Positions 34,144 through 43,778 are shown, counted from the first letter of the stretch. The stretch: DNA of 64,000 nt from Bacteroidales bacterium (GCA_031275085.1 JAISPG010000069.1:1-64000); one strand, 5' to 3'. Notes: a model not told the origin generated them from the sequence alone. Translations and numbers: made by a program.

Positions 34144-35253
34144 TCAGTTTATATTCCATATAAAAGTGACTCCTGCTTTAACCGGAATCCATAAGTTTTT
34201 TATGCCTGAATCCTTTCTTACATTAATTTCTTCAATGTAATTATATGTTTCGTATTTATAGTTTATAAATCCAAATCCAACACCAAGATCTAACTTAATT
34301 TTATCCATTATATCAACAACGTATCCCAATGTAACTCCTCCGCCTGTAAAATCTCCCTGGCTTCCTGTTTCTTTCAGTTTTACATTCAATTGACCTGTAA
34401 TAAACATCGCTCCGGCATAGAATTTTTTATTTTCAGTAAAAAAATAACGTATTTCCGGCATTAATGCCCATATACGGTAACATTTAGCTCCATTGCCCCA
34501 GTTCAAATGCATCCACAATCCGTTTATTACTAATGAATAATCATTTTTATAGCTGATTTCGGTTCCTATGTTAGCAGTAACAGCTAAATCATATAAAAGA
34601 TTTGTATGAAGGCTGAATCTGATATTATTTTTTTTCTGTATTTTTTCTTTTAAAACCTGAGTTTCATTTTCTCTCTCTATTTTTACAAAATCTTCATCTT
34701 TGACTTCCTGCTCAATAATTTCTGATATTTCAGCAGTATCTCCAACAGAACTTATTGGTATATTTTCAATTTCGTTTATTCCTAAAATAAAAGATGAGGA
34801 ATCAGGTTTTTCATCATTAACAACATGGTATTGTGTATCTTCCTTCAAGATTTCCTGCTTTTTTAACTGTTCTGTCTGATTCTGAACTTGTTTTATATCA
34901 CTTTGACTGGTTACAGTCTGTTTTTCTGCTGTAACAGGTTCTCGTTTTGGCGGTTCTTTTGCTTTATTCTGAAATTCCCTGGATTTTATTATAATTTGCT
35001 TGTTCATAATGTTATAAGTAATATCAGATTTGGCAGCTATTTCTTTTAGTAATGTTTCCAAACTTACATTTTTCAGATCAACCGAAAGTTTTTTCTGTGT
35101 ATCAATATCGTCATTACTATACATGAATTTATATCCATATTGATTTTCTATTTTAGTTAAAAGTTCTTTAAGCGTACCCGAATGTTTAATTGTGATCTGG
35201 GTAAACGAAGGTATCGAAATGACTACAAATAAAAAGAATAATGCTTTTTTCAT
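34144..35253 (-). CDS. STN-domain and DUF3575 outer-membrane protein
   Basis: 369 residues. Signal peptide (1-18), then an STN (secretin/TonB short N-terminal) domain at about 20-90: GTLKELLTKIENQYGYKFMYS and VDLKNVSLETLLKEIAAKSDI. A charged linker (about 95-190) rich in Lys, Glu and Gln follows, then a DUF3575 beta-barrel-like domain (about 195-369: HTNLLYDLAVTANIGTEISY, GAKCYRIWALMPEIRYFF, FTGGGVTLGYVV). In TonB receptors the STN talks to FecR; here it is attached to a non-receptor barrel. It sits between fecR and the DUF5119 gene. Confidence 0.82.
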   Translation of the reverse strand: MKKALFFLFVVISIPSFTQITIKHSGTLKELLTKIENQYGYKFMYSNDDIDTQKKLSVDLKNVSLETLLKEIAAKSDITYNIMNKQIIIKSREFQNKAKEPPKREPVTAEKQTVTSQSDIKQVQNQTEQLKKQEILKEDTQYHVVNDEKPDSSSFILGINEIENIPISSVGDTAEISEIIEQEVKDEDFVKIERENETQVLKEKIQKKNNIRFSLHTNLLYDLAVTANIGTEISYKNDYSLVINGLWMHLNWGNGAKCYRIWALMPEIRYFFTENKKFYAGAMFITGQLNVKLKETGSQGDFTGGGVTLGYVVDIMDKIKLDLGVGFGFINYKYETYNYIEEINVRKDSGIKNLWIPVKAGVTFIWNIN

Positions 35254-35265
35254 TTGAAAATAATA

Positions 35266-36249
35266 TTATTTATCTTTTCTGTTTTCAATATAAAGTTTTT
35301 TTCCATCCAATACATAATCTATCGGCGTAATAAATGAAAACAGTTCCAGAAATTCATATATATCTTCATCCTGAAGCTGGAATGTATAACTTCTGGTTGT
35401 ATCCGGTTCATTATAATAAATATCAATACCATACCAATTTTTGAGTTTTTTAATTACTTCGTACAACGGATCGTTATCAATAACAAGACTTTCCTGTGCC
35501 CATATGGCGGAGTATTCGGAATTACTTTTCTGTAATGAATATGTCATGTCAACCTTATTTATTCTCACATATTGAGGAGCAAGCATTTTCAGAAGTTCTT
35601 CTTCGTTTTCAAGATTTACAACCTTTATACTACCATTACTAAGGTCTATTTCTATATGATCATCGTTATGAAATGCTATTATATTAAATAACGTTCCAAG
35701 TACTTCAACTCTTATTTTATCTGTATTTATAACAAATGGTTTATCCGAATGAAAAACATCGATAAAAATCTCACCATCAAGAAATAATTCCCTTTTAGCG
35801 GACGTTTCATTAAAAGTTACCGAAGAACTTGAATTCATCCACATAAATGTTCCGTCTGTTAATTCAATCTGAAGTTTTTCGCCACTATCTGTCCCAAATT
35901 CGGCATACTGTTCCGGCTCAACAGGTAAAGTAGAATTAAAAGAAAAATAAATTACGGAAGAAACCGCTAAAACTATAACAACAGCTGCAATTGACATTAT
36001 CACCTTAAAAGATCCGGACTTTCGAACTGTTTTTCCATCCTGTTCCATTTTTAATTTAATATTGTTCCATACTTGTGATCTATCCGGAATAACAATTGAA
36101 TCTTCATTTATATAAAGCCATTCTTCTTGAAATTTATTAAACAATGCTAAGTTCTTATCATCAGAAAGCCACTGCTCTACTTGCCTTTTTTCTTCATCAG
36201 AAATATGATTACGGCAAAATTTTACAAGTAACTCATAAGGTATTTCCAT
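35266..36249 (-). CDS. FecR-family anti-sigma factor
   Basis: 327 residues. N-terminal cytoplasmic part (about 1-80) with EEKRQVEQWLSDDKNLALFNKFQEEW, a transmembrane helix (about 84-104), then the periplasmic FecR domain (IELTDGTFMWMNSSSSVTF; ELFLDGEIFIDVFHSDKPFVI; VEVLGTLFNI) and a DUF4974 end (DPLYEVIKKLKNWYGIDIYYN). It holds the ECF sigma factor and responds to an outer-membrane signal, usually through an STN domain. First gene of the fecR-STN-DUF5119-sigma operon. Confidence 0.94.
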   Translation of the reverse strand: MEIPYELLVKFCRNHISDEEKRQVEQWLSDDKNLALFNKFQEEWLYINEDSIVIPDRSQVWNNIKLKMEQDGKTVRKSGSFKVIMSIAAVVIVLAVSSVIYFSFNSTLPVEPEQYAEFGTDSGEKLQIELTDGTFMWMNSSSSVTFNETSAKRELFLDGEIFIDVFHSDKPFVINTDKIRVEVLGTLFNIIAFHNDDHIEIDLSNGSIKVVNLENEEELLKMLAPQYVRINKVDMTYSLQKSNSEYSAIWAQESLVIDNDPLYEVIKKLKNWYGIDIYYNEPDTTRSYTFQLQDEDIYEFLELFSFITPIDYVLDGKKLYIENRKDK

Positions 36250-36309
36250 TTATTAAAATTATTTATGTAAAATTACTAATATTTAACAAGTCTGAAAATA
36301 TTTGAAAAA

Positions 36310-37077
36310 TTATTTTGAAGCTATATAAAACAATTCAAAGCTGTTATCATAATTATTTTCTATTTTATCAAAATAATAATCCTTCATACTTATATTTTTC
36401 TCAAGATTATAATATTTTTTTAATAATCCATGTTTTCTGATATTGTAAAAAGTGTGAAATAATCCTCCCGGCAAATTATATGTAACTTCTATTCTTTTTA
36501 AACTATCAATGATTTCTTTTTTATTATTATAATATTCTATAACTTTATCATTACCAAACATTCCATAAGCCTCAATACTGGTAAAATATTCCCCAAGTAA
36601 ATATTTGAACTCATTTGCAGTATATTGTTGTACATAACATGGAGGATATGTAAGAGACATTTTCCTGTTCGGTGTTGAAATGATAAGTTTCCCTTCCGGA
36701 GTAAGCACTCTTGCTATTTCCCTTATAACATCCGAATCATTATAAATATGCTCTATTGTATTTAATGAAATAACATAATCAAAACTATTATCATCAAAAT
36801 AATCCAGAAGCAGCGATTTTAACTCATACGCAGAATCTTTCTTACATTCCTGAGTACCTGTGTTGCCATCATCATAAACAGTGAATGATTTTACCGTATA
36901 AGGAGACAATGCAGATATACCATAACAGGTTTTTGCCCTTATTTCAAGAATATTTCCGGCAACAATTTCCTGAGCCTTACAATAACACATCTGATTTAAC
37001 TGCTGAAAAATAAACCTATCGGATGACTTATTTCTCAAAATATTCTCCGCCGAATTTAACAAGCTTACAGTACACAT
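36310..37077 (-). CDS. Class I methyltransferase-like protein with a degenerate SAM motif
   Basis: 255 residues resembling methyltransferase type 11 enzymes: FDYVISLNTIEHIYNDSDVIREIARVLTPEGKLIISTPNR is the motif II-III block. Motif I, normally LEIGCGTGYG, reads LEIRAKTCYGI here, losing the glycines that cradle SAM. The C-terminal half (LLKKYYNLEKNISMKDYYFDK) is unlike common families. It may be catalytically changed or inactive. 60 nt upstream of fecR on the same strand. A long 320-nt leader region lies upstream. Confidence 0.7.
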   Translation of the reverse strand: MCTVSLLNSAENILRNKSSDRFIFQQLNQMCYCKAQEIVAGNILEIRAKTCYGISALSPYTVKSFTVYDDGNTGTQECKKDSAYELKSLLLDYFDDNSFDYVISLNTIEHIYNDSDVIREIARVLTPEGKLIISTPNRKMSLTYPPCYVQQYTANEFKYLLGEYFTSIEAYGMFGNDKVIEYYNNKKEIIDSLKRIEVTYNLPGGLFHTFYNIRKHGLLKKYYNLEKNISMKDYYFDKIENNYDNSFELFYIASK

Positions 37078-37398
37078 AACAATATATATAAACAGACTTA
37101 ATTATTTACTTATTTATTAAGTAGACACGAAAGATGAGCAATTCCCTACCTTTTTGGAAAAAATTTAAATAATTATTATAATAAGCAAATTATCAGATTA
37201 AGTATGTAAAGTACTGATTATGTAGTGATTTAAGTTAAAAATTAATACTATATTTTGAATATCAACATTCCAGCCGGAATACTGTCTTTTTCACAGGAAG
37301 AAACTAAACACTTATATATCAAAATATTACACAAGTTTAATAAATCCGATTCTGGGAATCCTTTATTTTGATTATATTATACTGTAAATAATTATCAT
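37078..37398. other. Intergenic region without a recognised gene
   Basis: About 320 nt, very AT-rich, between the thioredoxin-like gene and the methyltransferase-like gene, both on the minus strand. I see no open frame with coding character, no strong hairpin and no clear promoter; it presumably holds the thioredoxin transcript end and the methyltransferase promoter. Confidence 0.5.
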
Positions 37399-37908
37399 TC
37401 AAGGCTGTATCCTGTCCAACAGGTCCATAATATCTTCTTCCAGACTTTCGCGTGGTTCTTCAATTATCCGGCAAAGTTCTTCGCCGCGATAATAAAATAT
37501 AAAAGTCGGGACAAACTGTAAATAAAAATCTTCAGTATTAATTATATCTGTAGTTTTATCTCCGTCAAGACAAAAATATTTAACATTTATGCCGGCAAAA
37601 TACGGATGATCCATAATCTTCACAAATCTGGGAACTTCTCTGTGCGAGTCGCTGCACCATGTTCCAAGAAAAACATAAATACTGTCAAATTTCACATCAT
37701 ATCCGGGAATAAAAACTTCATCATTTACATTGTAGGAATTATATTCTTCATCGAACCATTCGGCAAATTCAGGCATAACAAATCCGTTACGGTCACATTC
37801 TCCATATAAAACATCCTGACCCTTATTTTCATCAAAAACTATACGGTTTACCTGTGCTGAAATTAATCCGGTAATACAAACAAAAAATAAAAATAAAGTA
37901 GCTTTCAT
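37399..37908 (-). CDS. Exported thioredoxin-fold protein with CxDS active site
   Basis: 169 residues, signal peptide about 1-19 (FVCITGLISAQ). The thioredoxin fold is shown by YVFLGTWCSDSHREVPRFVKI and the cis-Pro segment LQFVPTFIFYYRGEEL. The usual CxxC is CSDS, so it has one active-site Cys and no resolving partner at that site; a further Cys is at ELCRI. A reductase acting through a mixed disulfide or a binding-only role is possible. It follows pyrC by 50 nt. Confidence 0.82.
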   Translation of the reverse strand: MKATLFLFFVCITGLISAQVNRIVFDENKGQDVLYGECDRNGFVMPEFAEWFDEEYNSYNVNDEVFIPGYDVKFDSIYVFLGTWCSDSHREVPRFVKIMDHPYFAGINVKYFCLDGDKTTDIINTEDFYLQFVPTFIFYYRGEELCRIIEEPRESLEEDIMDLLDRIQP

Positions 37909-37958
37909 AAGTAAATAGTTTATAAAATTAAAGTAGTAAGTTTCAGATTTTCATATCT

Positions 37959-39305
37959 TTAATAAGTTCTTTTAAAATCAAGCTTCATCGCAGCATTTGC
38001 TTCTATAATCCGTCCGTCATTATATACAATCTTTCCATTAACAAAAGTAGTTTTTATTTTGGAATTAAAAACCACTCCCTCCAACGGCGACCAGCCACAT
38101 TTATAAAATAAGTTATTTTTTTCAACTTTTGTAAATGAATCCGGGTCAACAAGTACAAGATCTGCATAATAGCCCTCCCTGATAAAGCCTCTGGAATCAA
38201 TATCATATAATTCGGCAGGATTATGGCTCATCCATTTTACAATTTCCTCAACAGAAAAATATCCTTGTTTCGACAATTCAATCATAGCAAGCAGTGAATG
38301 CTGGACCATAGGAGCGCCGGACGGAGCTGATACATAAACATTATCTTTTTCTTCAATAGTGTGAGGAGCATGATCGGTAGCAACAATATCTATTTTTCCA
38401 TCTTTCAATGCCCGGATTAGCGCAAGCCTGTCGGATTCTTTTTTAACAGCAGGATTCCACTTGATTTTAGTTCCCAACCTATCGTAATCCCCGTCGTTAA
38501 ACCATAAATGATGAACACAAACCTCGGCAGTAACTTTTTTAGATTTTAACGGTTTATCAGATAATAATTCAAGTTCTTTTTCAGTACTTAAATGAAAAAT
38601 ATGAAGCCTTCCTCCCGTTTCTTCCGCAATTTTAACAACTTTAGATGATGAACTGTAACATGCCTCTTCCGACCTTATTGCCGGATGGAATTTAACAGGA
38701 ATATCCTCACCATAAATATTTTCATATTTTTCCAGATTATATTTTATTATATTATCATCTTCACAATGTGCGGCAACAATAACAGGAGATTCCGATAATA
38801 TCTTACGAATGCTTTCGGACTTATCTACAAGCATATTCCCTGTAGAAGATCCGAGAAACATTTTTATTCCTGCAATAGTTTGTTTATCAACATTTTTTAT
38901 TTCTTCAATATTTTCATTTGTAGCTCCAAGAAAGAAAGAATAATTAACAGCTGATTTTTTTTCCGCTATTTCAAATTTTTCTATTAATAACTTCATATTT
39001 ACTGCAGGAGGATAAGTATTAGGCATTTCCATATATGAAGTTACTCCTCCGGCAGCCGCAGCACGGGATTCCGAATAAATATCGGCTTTATGTGTTAATC
39101 CTGGCTCCCTGAAATGCACCTGATCGTCTATTACTCCCGGTAATAACCATAATCCTTCAGCATCAATAATAATATCTTCCTCGTTAAAATCGGAAAATGT
39201 AATATTTTCTCCTATTTTTACAATTCTGTTACCCTTTATCAAAAGGTCCGACTTAATTTTTTTTCCTTCATTGACTATGGTAGCATTTTTTATTAAAGTC
39301 TGCAT
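37959..39305 (-). CDS. pyrC: Dihydroorotase (class I)
   Basis: 448 residues, class I amidohydrolase length. PGVIDDQVHFREPGLTHKAD is the metal-binding entry; MEMPNT follows; GIKMFLGSSTG supplies the carbamylated Lys; AAHCEDD, IFHLST and ATDHAPH give the remaining His and Asp ligands. It forms dihydroorotate from carbamoyl-aspartate in pyrimidine synthesis. The first His of the HxH pair is Gln (DQVHFR), a form I recall from other Bacteroidota. The 90-nt gap to priA is filled by a 73-bp repeat whose second copy precedes miaB. Confidence 0.93.
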   Translation of the reverse strand: MQTLIKNATIVNEGKKIKSDLLIKGNRIVKIGENITFSDFNEEDIIIDAEGLWLLPGVIDDQVHFREPGLTHKADIYSESRAAAAGGVTSYMEMPNTYPPAVNMKLLIEKFEIAEKKSAVNYSFFLGATNENIEEIKNVDKQTIAGIKMFLGSSTGNMLVDKSESIRKILSESPVIVAAHCEDDNIIKYNLEKYENIYGEDIPVKFHPAIRSEEACYSSSSKVVKIAEETGGRLHIFHLSTEKELELLSDKPLKSKKVTAEVCVHHLWFNDGDYDRLGTKIKWNPAVKKESDRLALIRALKDGKIDIVATDHAPHTIEEKDNVYVSAPSGAPMVQHSLLAMIELSKQGYFSVEEIVKWMSHNPAELYDIDSRGFIREGYYADLVLVDPDSFTKVEKNNLFYKCGWSPLEGVVFNSKIKTTFVNGKIVYNDGRIIEANAAMKLDFKRTY

Positions 39306-39312
39306 ATTATTG

Positions 39313-39385
39313 TTTTTTAGTTAAGAGTAATTAGTACCTAGTGTTCAGTACCTAGTTTTTAATTCTTAATTCTTAATTTTTCATT
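39313..39385 (-). repeat. Dispersed element upstream of pyrC (copy 1)
   Basis: 73 bp. In the pyrC direction it contains AATGAAAAATTAAG, two AATTAAG-type units, two ACTAGGTACT copies, and ends in CTAAAAAA 7 nt before the pyrC ATG. It matches 47483-47548 in inverted orientation with two substitutions and one extra 7-nt unit. It fills the priA-pyrC gap almost exactly. Confidence 0.85.
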
Positions 39386-39395
39386 ATTAATTAAA

Positions 39396-41855
39396 TTACA
39401 TCGGATCAACATCCACTTCAATTGCAATTGTTGAAAATTCCTTCTGCAATTTAAGGTTTTTACATTTATCCAAAATTGCTTCCTTTATTTTAGATGCCGA
39501 GATCTTTTTTTCAAACCGTATATGAATATTAAGTATATAAACATTATTTATCTTATTTATCAAAGGTTCTTCCGGTCCTTTAACCCTTTCGTAAAGATCT
39601 TTTTTTAATTCGCAAACCAAGATATCAGCAGCTTTATATAATTTTTCCTTATCTTTATTTTTTAGTTTTAATACTATAAAATTCCAGAACGGAGGATACC
39701 TGAATAATTCCCGTTCCTGAATCTGAGAATCATACAAAGATTTGTAATCATTCGAGATCACATATTTTATTACCGGATGTTCAGGATCATAAGTTTGAAT
39801 AATAACTTTTCCCTGTTCTTCTCTTCTGCCTGCCCTGCCGCTAACCTGGAGCATAAGTTGAAATGCCCTTTCAAAAGCACGAAAATCAGGAAAATTCAAC
39901 ATATTATCTGCATTTAATATACCCACCAGACTAACTTTACCAAAATCAAGACCTTTGGTAACCATCTGGGTTCCTATTAAAATATCAAGATTATGATCTT
40001 CAAAATCATGTAGTATTTTTTCATATTTTTTTCTTGAGCTTGCCGTATCATAATCCAACCTTGCAATTCTGGCTTCAGGAAATATTAATAAAATTTCATC
40101 CTCAATACGTTCTGTTCCGAATCCTTTTGTAGTTAATTTTGTTCCTGAACAAACAGGGCATTTATCATATACATTTACTTTATCACCACAATAATGACAG
40201 ACCAGTTTGTTTTCATATTTGTGATATGTAAGGCTTACGTTACAATTTTTACAATGAGGCACCCATCCACAGTCTTTACATTCTATATATGGAGAATATC
40301 CACGGCGGTTCTGGAACAAAATCACCTGTTCCCTTTTTTCTAAAGTATTCCTGATATTTTGCAGTAAAACCGGATGAAAATGCCCGTTCATTATTTTGCG
40401 GCGATAAGCATCCTTCAAATCAACAGTAACTATATGCGGCAAATTAACGTTCCCGTAACGCATATTCAATTCAACAAGAGAATATTTTTCCATCGCAGAA
40501 TTAAAATAAGACTCCACAGACGGAGTAGCAGATCCCAAAATTACGTTTGCTTTATGTATATTTGACAGAACTATCGCCATATCTCTGGCATTATAACGCG
40601 GATCAGGATCAAATTGCTTATATGATGATTCATGTTCCTCATCAACTATTATCAATCCAAGGTTATTAAAAGGTAAAAAAACAGCGGAACGTGCACCTAA
40701 AACTATTTTGACCTTACCTTCAGAAACCGATTTATATACTTCAGAACGAACATTATAAGAATACTTACTATGGTAAATCCCGACTTTATTTCCAAAATAT
40801 TTTCGTAATCTTTCTATTATTTGTGAGGTCAATGCAATTTCAGGAAGCAAATACAAAATCTCTTTACCTTCTTTTAGTTTTTGTTCAATAAGTTTAATGT
40901 ATATTTCAGTCTTTCCGCTGGATGTGATCCCGTGCAATAACACAGGTTCATTTTGTCTGAACGCTTTTAATATATTTTCATAAGCAATCTTCTGAAATTC
41001 TGTAAGTTCTGGGCCTTTTATATTTTCCTGAGTTCCTTTTACTTCTGAGATCCTTGATACTGGGATTTTCTTTAATAAAAGTAAATTTTTATCTTCCAAC
41101 GATTTTAAACTGGATTTTAAAGCATTATTTTCCTTAAGAACAATATTTTCTTCAATTTGAATAAAATTATTACCGGTTGTTGAACATAAATTCATCAGAT
41201 AATCAATTATTACCTTTTGTTTAGAATTCTGTTTTAAGATACTTTCATAAACTTTAACATTATTCTCTATAAATTCAGTATTAAAATAAACAATATTCTT
41301 TAAACGAGGCTTATATATAGTTTTTAGTTTTTGTCCGAAACTTATGATCTCTTTTTCTTCAAGGGATTCTATTATTTTAACAGGATTTTTTATATCTGTT
41401 GAAGAAATAATTTCCTGAAGCCCCGACCCATTTCTAGCTTGAAGATAATCAATAATTCTAAGTTCGGATTTACTTAATTTTCCTTCATAAGTATTATCGG
41501 AAATATAGAAAAAATTATGTTCACTGGAAGGGATAAGATTGCCCGGAATTGCGGCATTCATCACTTCTCCGGAACTACAGCAATAATAAGCAGCAATCCA
41601 TCGCCATAATTCAATCTGCTTTGTGTTAACAAAAACTTCATTATCTATGACCGAAAGAATTGGTTTCGGTTCAAAATCCGGTTTTTGTCCGTGTACATCA
41701 ACAACAATTCCTGTATAAATTTTTCTTTTACCAAAATTTACCAGAACTCTATAACCAACTTTCAAAGATGCATAAAATTCTTCAGGAATTATATATGTAA
41801 AAGTCTCATTTAATGGTAAAGGGAGTAATATTTCTGCAAATATTTGATTTTGCAT
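39396..41855 (-). CDS. priA: Primosomal replication protein N' (PriA helicase)
   Basis: 819 residues. The N-terminal 3'-end-binding domain starts FAEILLPLPLNETFTYIIPE. The helicase core has Walker A LLHGITSSGKTEIY, the DEEH box VDEEHESSYKQFD, ILGSATPS and later VSGRAGRREEQGKVIIQTYD. Eight Cys from CKDCGWVPHCKNC to CPVCSG bind two zinc ions. It reloads the replisome at stalled forks. The gene is 6 nt behind pfkA on the same strand, so likely co-transcribed in the cmk-ispH-pfkA-priA cluster. Confidence 0.97.
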   Translation of the reverse strand: MQNQIFAEILLPLPLNETFTYIIPEEFYASLKVGYRVLVNFGKRKIYTGIVVDVHGQKPDFEPKPILSVIDNEVFVNTKQIELWRWIAAYYCCSSGEVMNAAIPGNLIPSSEHNFFYISDNTYEGKLSKSELRIIDYLQARNGSGLQEIISSTDIKNPVKIIESLEEKEIISFGQKLKTIYKPRLKNIVYFNTEFIENNVKVYESILKQNSKQKVIIDYLMNLCSTTGNNFIQIEENIVLKENNALKSSLKSLEDKNLLLLKKIPVSRISEVKGTQENIKGPELTEFQKIAYENILKAFRQNEPVLLHGITSSGKTEIYIKLIEQKLKEGKEILYLLPEIALTSQIIERLRKYFGNKVGIYHSKYSYNVRSEVYKSVSEGKVKIVLGARSAVFLPFNNLGLIIVDEEHESSYKQFDPDPRYNARDMAIVLSNIHKANVILGSATPSVESYFNSAMEKYSLVELNMRYGNVNLPHIVTVDLKDAYRRKIMNGHFHPVLLQNIRNTLEKREQVILFQNRRGYSPYIECKDCGWVPHCKNCNVSLTYHKYENKLVCHYCGDKVNVYDKCPVCSGTKLTTKGFGTERIEDEILLIFPEARIARLDYDTASSRKKYEKILHDFEDHNLDILIGTQMVTKGLDFGKVSLVGILNADNMLNFPDFRAFERAFQLMLQVSGRAGRREEQGKVIIQTYDPEHPVIKYVISNDYKSLYDSQIQERELFRYPPFWNFIVLKLKNKDKEKLYKAADILVCELKKDLYERVKGPEEPLINKINNVYILNIHIRFEKKISASKIKEAILDKCKNLKLQKEFSTIAIEVDVDPM

Positions 41856-41861
41856 TCGTTA

Positions 41862-42842
41862 TTATGTATTCAGAATATCAACTATTCTCAATAAAGTTTC
41901 ATCAATAGTTTTATGGTGCTTTATAGTCTTATTGAAGGGAACATGTACAATATCCTTGTGTATCATTCCAACCATAATACTTCTCTGGTCGTCAAGCAAT
42001 GCCTCAACTGCGGCAATTCCCAAACGGCTGGCAAGATATCTGTCGTAAGCAGACGGAGATCCTCCGCGTTGAATATGCCCCAACACCGTAACTTTCATAT
42101 CGAAATCATCGCCATATTTTAGCAAAGCATCTTTTATCCTGAAAGCTCCTCCTGCATCATCGCCTTCTGCAACAAGGATAATACTTGATGTTTTCTTTTT
42201 ATTCATATAACCCAGAAGTTTTTCATGTAATTCGTTCATATTAGTTTCTACTTCCGGTATCACGACTGCCTCTGCTCCACAGGCAATTCCACTCCTGAGG
42301 GCAATAAATCCGGCATCACGTCCCATAACCTCAACAAAAAACATACGGTCGTGACTCATTGCAGTATCACGGATCTTATCCACAGCTTCCATAACAGTAT
42401 TTAATGCCGTATCAAATCCAATTGTCATGTCGGTTCCATACAGGTCATTATCAATAGTTCCGGGAATACCGACCACAGAGAAATTATATTCTTCAACAAG
42501 AGCGCGAGCTCCTTTTAATGTACCGTCACCACCAACTACAACCAATGCATCTATATTTTCTTCAATAAGATTATTATATGCAATCCGGCGACCTTCAACA
42601 GTTTTAAATGCTTCGCTCCTGGCAGTTTTAAGGATTGTTCCCCCCATCTGAATTATATTGGCAACACTTTTAGAATTCATAGGAATAAAGTCTTTTTTTA
42701 TAAGTCCTTCATATCCTCTTAAAATCCCAACAACTTCAATATTTTCACTCAACGCTTTTCGTACAACAGCCCTGATTGCTGCATTCATACCAGGAGAATC
42801 TCCTCCTGAGGTTAAAACCGCTATTCGTTTAATTTGTGCCAT
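41862..42842 (-). CDS. pfkA: ATP-dependent 6-phosphofructokinase
   Basis: 326 residues from ATG 42842 (a 4-residue longer start is possible). VLTSGGDSPGMNAAIRAVV opens the fold; GGDGTLKGA has the Gly that favours ATP over PPi; PGTIDNDLYGTDMTIGFDTAL holds the catalytic Asp; GRDAGFIAL and GHIQRGGSPSAYDRYLA contact fructose-6-phosphate and the allosteric site. Commits sugar to glycolysis. It lies between ispH and priA. Confidence 0.97.
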   Translation of the reverse strand: MAQIKRIAVLTSGGDSPGMNAAIRAVVRKALSENIEVVGILRGYEGLIKKDFIPMNSKSVANIIQMGGTILKTARSEAFKTVEGRRIAYNNLIEENIDALVVVGGDGTLKGARALVEEYNFSVVGIPGTIDNDLYGTDMTIGFDTALNTVMEAVDKIRDTAMSHDRMFFVEVMGRDAGFIALRSGIACGAEAVVIPEVETNMNELHEKLLGYMNKKKTSSIILVAEGDDAGGAFRIKDALLKYGDDFDMKVTVLGHIQRGGSPSAYDRYLASRLGIAAVEALLDDQRSIMVGMIHKDIVHVPFNKTIKHHKTIDETLLRIVDILNT

Positions 42843-42899
42843 AATTCGTACCAAAAATATTTTCGTAAATTTACTAAGAATTAATACGATTTATCTTAA

Positions 42900-43778
42900 T
42901 TATTTCTTAATTGTTAATAATTTTTCTATTTCGTTTTTTATCTTTTCCATAAGCCATAAAGGTGTTGATGTTGCACCGCTAATTCCAACATTTTCTATTC
43001 CATTAAACCAATCCTTATTTAATTCGTCAGGTTGAGTTATAAAATAGCTTTTATCATTAGATCTTTTACAGATCTCATAAAGCATTTTACCATTTGAACT
43101 GTTAAAGTCACTTACAAAAATAACCAGATCCTGACGAAGACAAAATTCTTCAAGACGGGGAATTCTTTTTATAACACTTGGACAGATCGTATGATAGACT
43201 TTTATATTATCGTAGTTCCCAAAAATCTCAAAAGATCTGTTCATTAGATAATTTTCTATTTTTTTATATTCATCAAAATTTGATGTCGTTTGTGAAAACA
43301 AAAAAACCGGTTCCGACATATCAATATTAACAGCTTCGGAAAAACTACTTATAACTTTTGCATTACCATCTGTCTGACCAATTAATCCATTAACTTCGGC
43401 ATGCCCTTTTTTACCAAAAATAATAATTTGAAAAGACTTATTTTCAAGGTAGATCTTTCTTATTTTCTTTTGTAGATTCAATACTACCGGACAGGTCTCA
43501 TCAATAATTTCGATATCATTAGCCTTCAATAGTTTATACGTCTCAGGAGGTTCTCCATGGGCTCTTATTATAAGCTTACTTCCTTTTATTCCGGGAATAT
43601 CTTCATAAGAAACGGCTTCCAGTCCTAATTCCTGCAAGCGTTTTTCTTCCATTGAATTATGTACTATTTTTCCCAGGCAATAAATTTTCGAATCCGAAGA
43701 TGTATTTTTTTCAGCAGCTTTAATTGCCTTTGTCACTCCAAAACAAAAACCTGCATATTTATCAATTTCAATTTTCAT
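42900..43778 (-). CDS. ispH: 4-hydroxy-3-methylbut-2-enyl diphosphate reductase
   Basis: 292 residues from ATG 43778 (a TTG two codons earlier is unlikely). Three conserved Cys ligate the Fe-S cluster: AGFCFGVTKAI, DETCPVVLNLQ and HTICPSVIKR. RAHGEPPE holds the substrate His and SGATSTPLWLM ends the domain. It makes IPP and DMAPP in the last MEP-pathway step. Start overlaps the cmk end by 11 nt, so the pair is translationally coupled, as in many Bacteroidota. Confidence 0.97.
   Translation of the reverse strand: MKIEIDKYAGFCFGVTKAIKAAEKNTSSDSKIYCLGKIVHNSMEEKRLQELGLEAVSYEDIPGIKGSKLIIRAHGEPPETYKLLKANDIEIIDETCPVVLNLQKKIRKIYLENKSFQIIIFGKKGHAEVNGLIGQTDGNAKVISSFSEAVNIDMSEPVFLFSQTTSNFDEYKKIENYLMNRSFEIFGNYDNIKVYHTICPSVIKRIPRLEEFCLRQDLVIFVSDFNSSNGKMLYEICKRSNDKSYFITQPDELNKDWFNGIENVGISGATSTPLWLMEKIKNEIEKLLTIKK

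Noticed and set aside
39313-39385. Element as transposon terminal inverted repeats
   Set aside because: The 8-kb block between the two copies contains only core genes (pyrC excluded, priA to polA) and no transposase.
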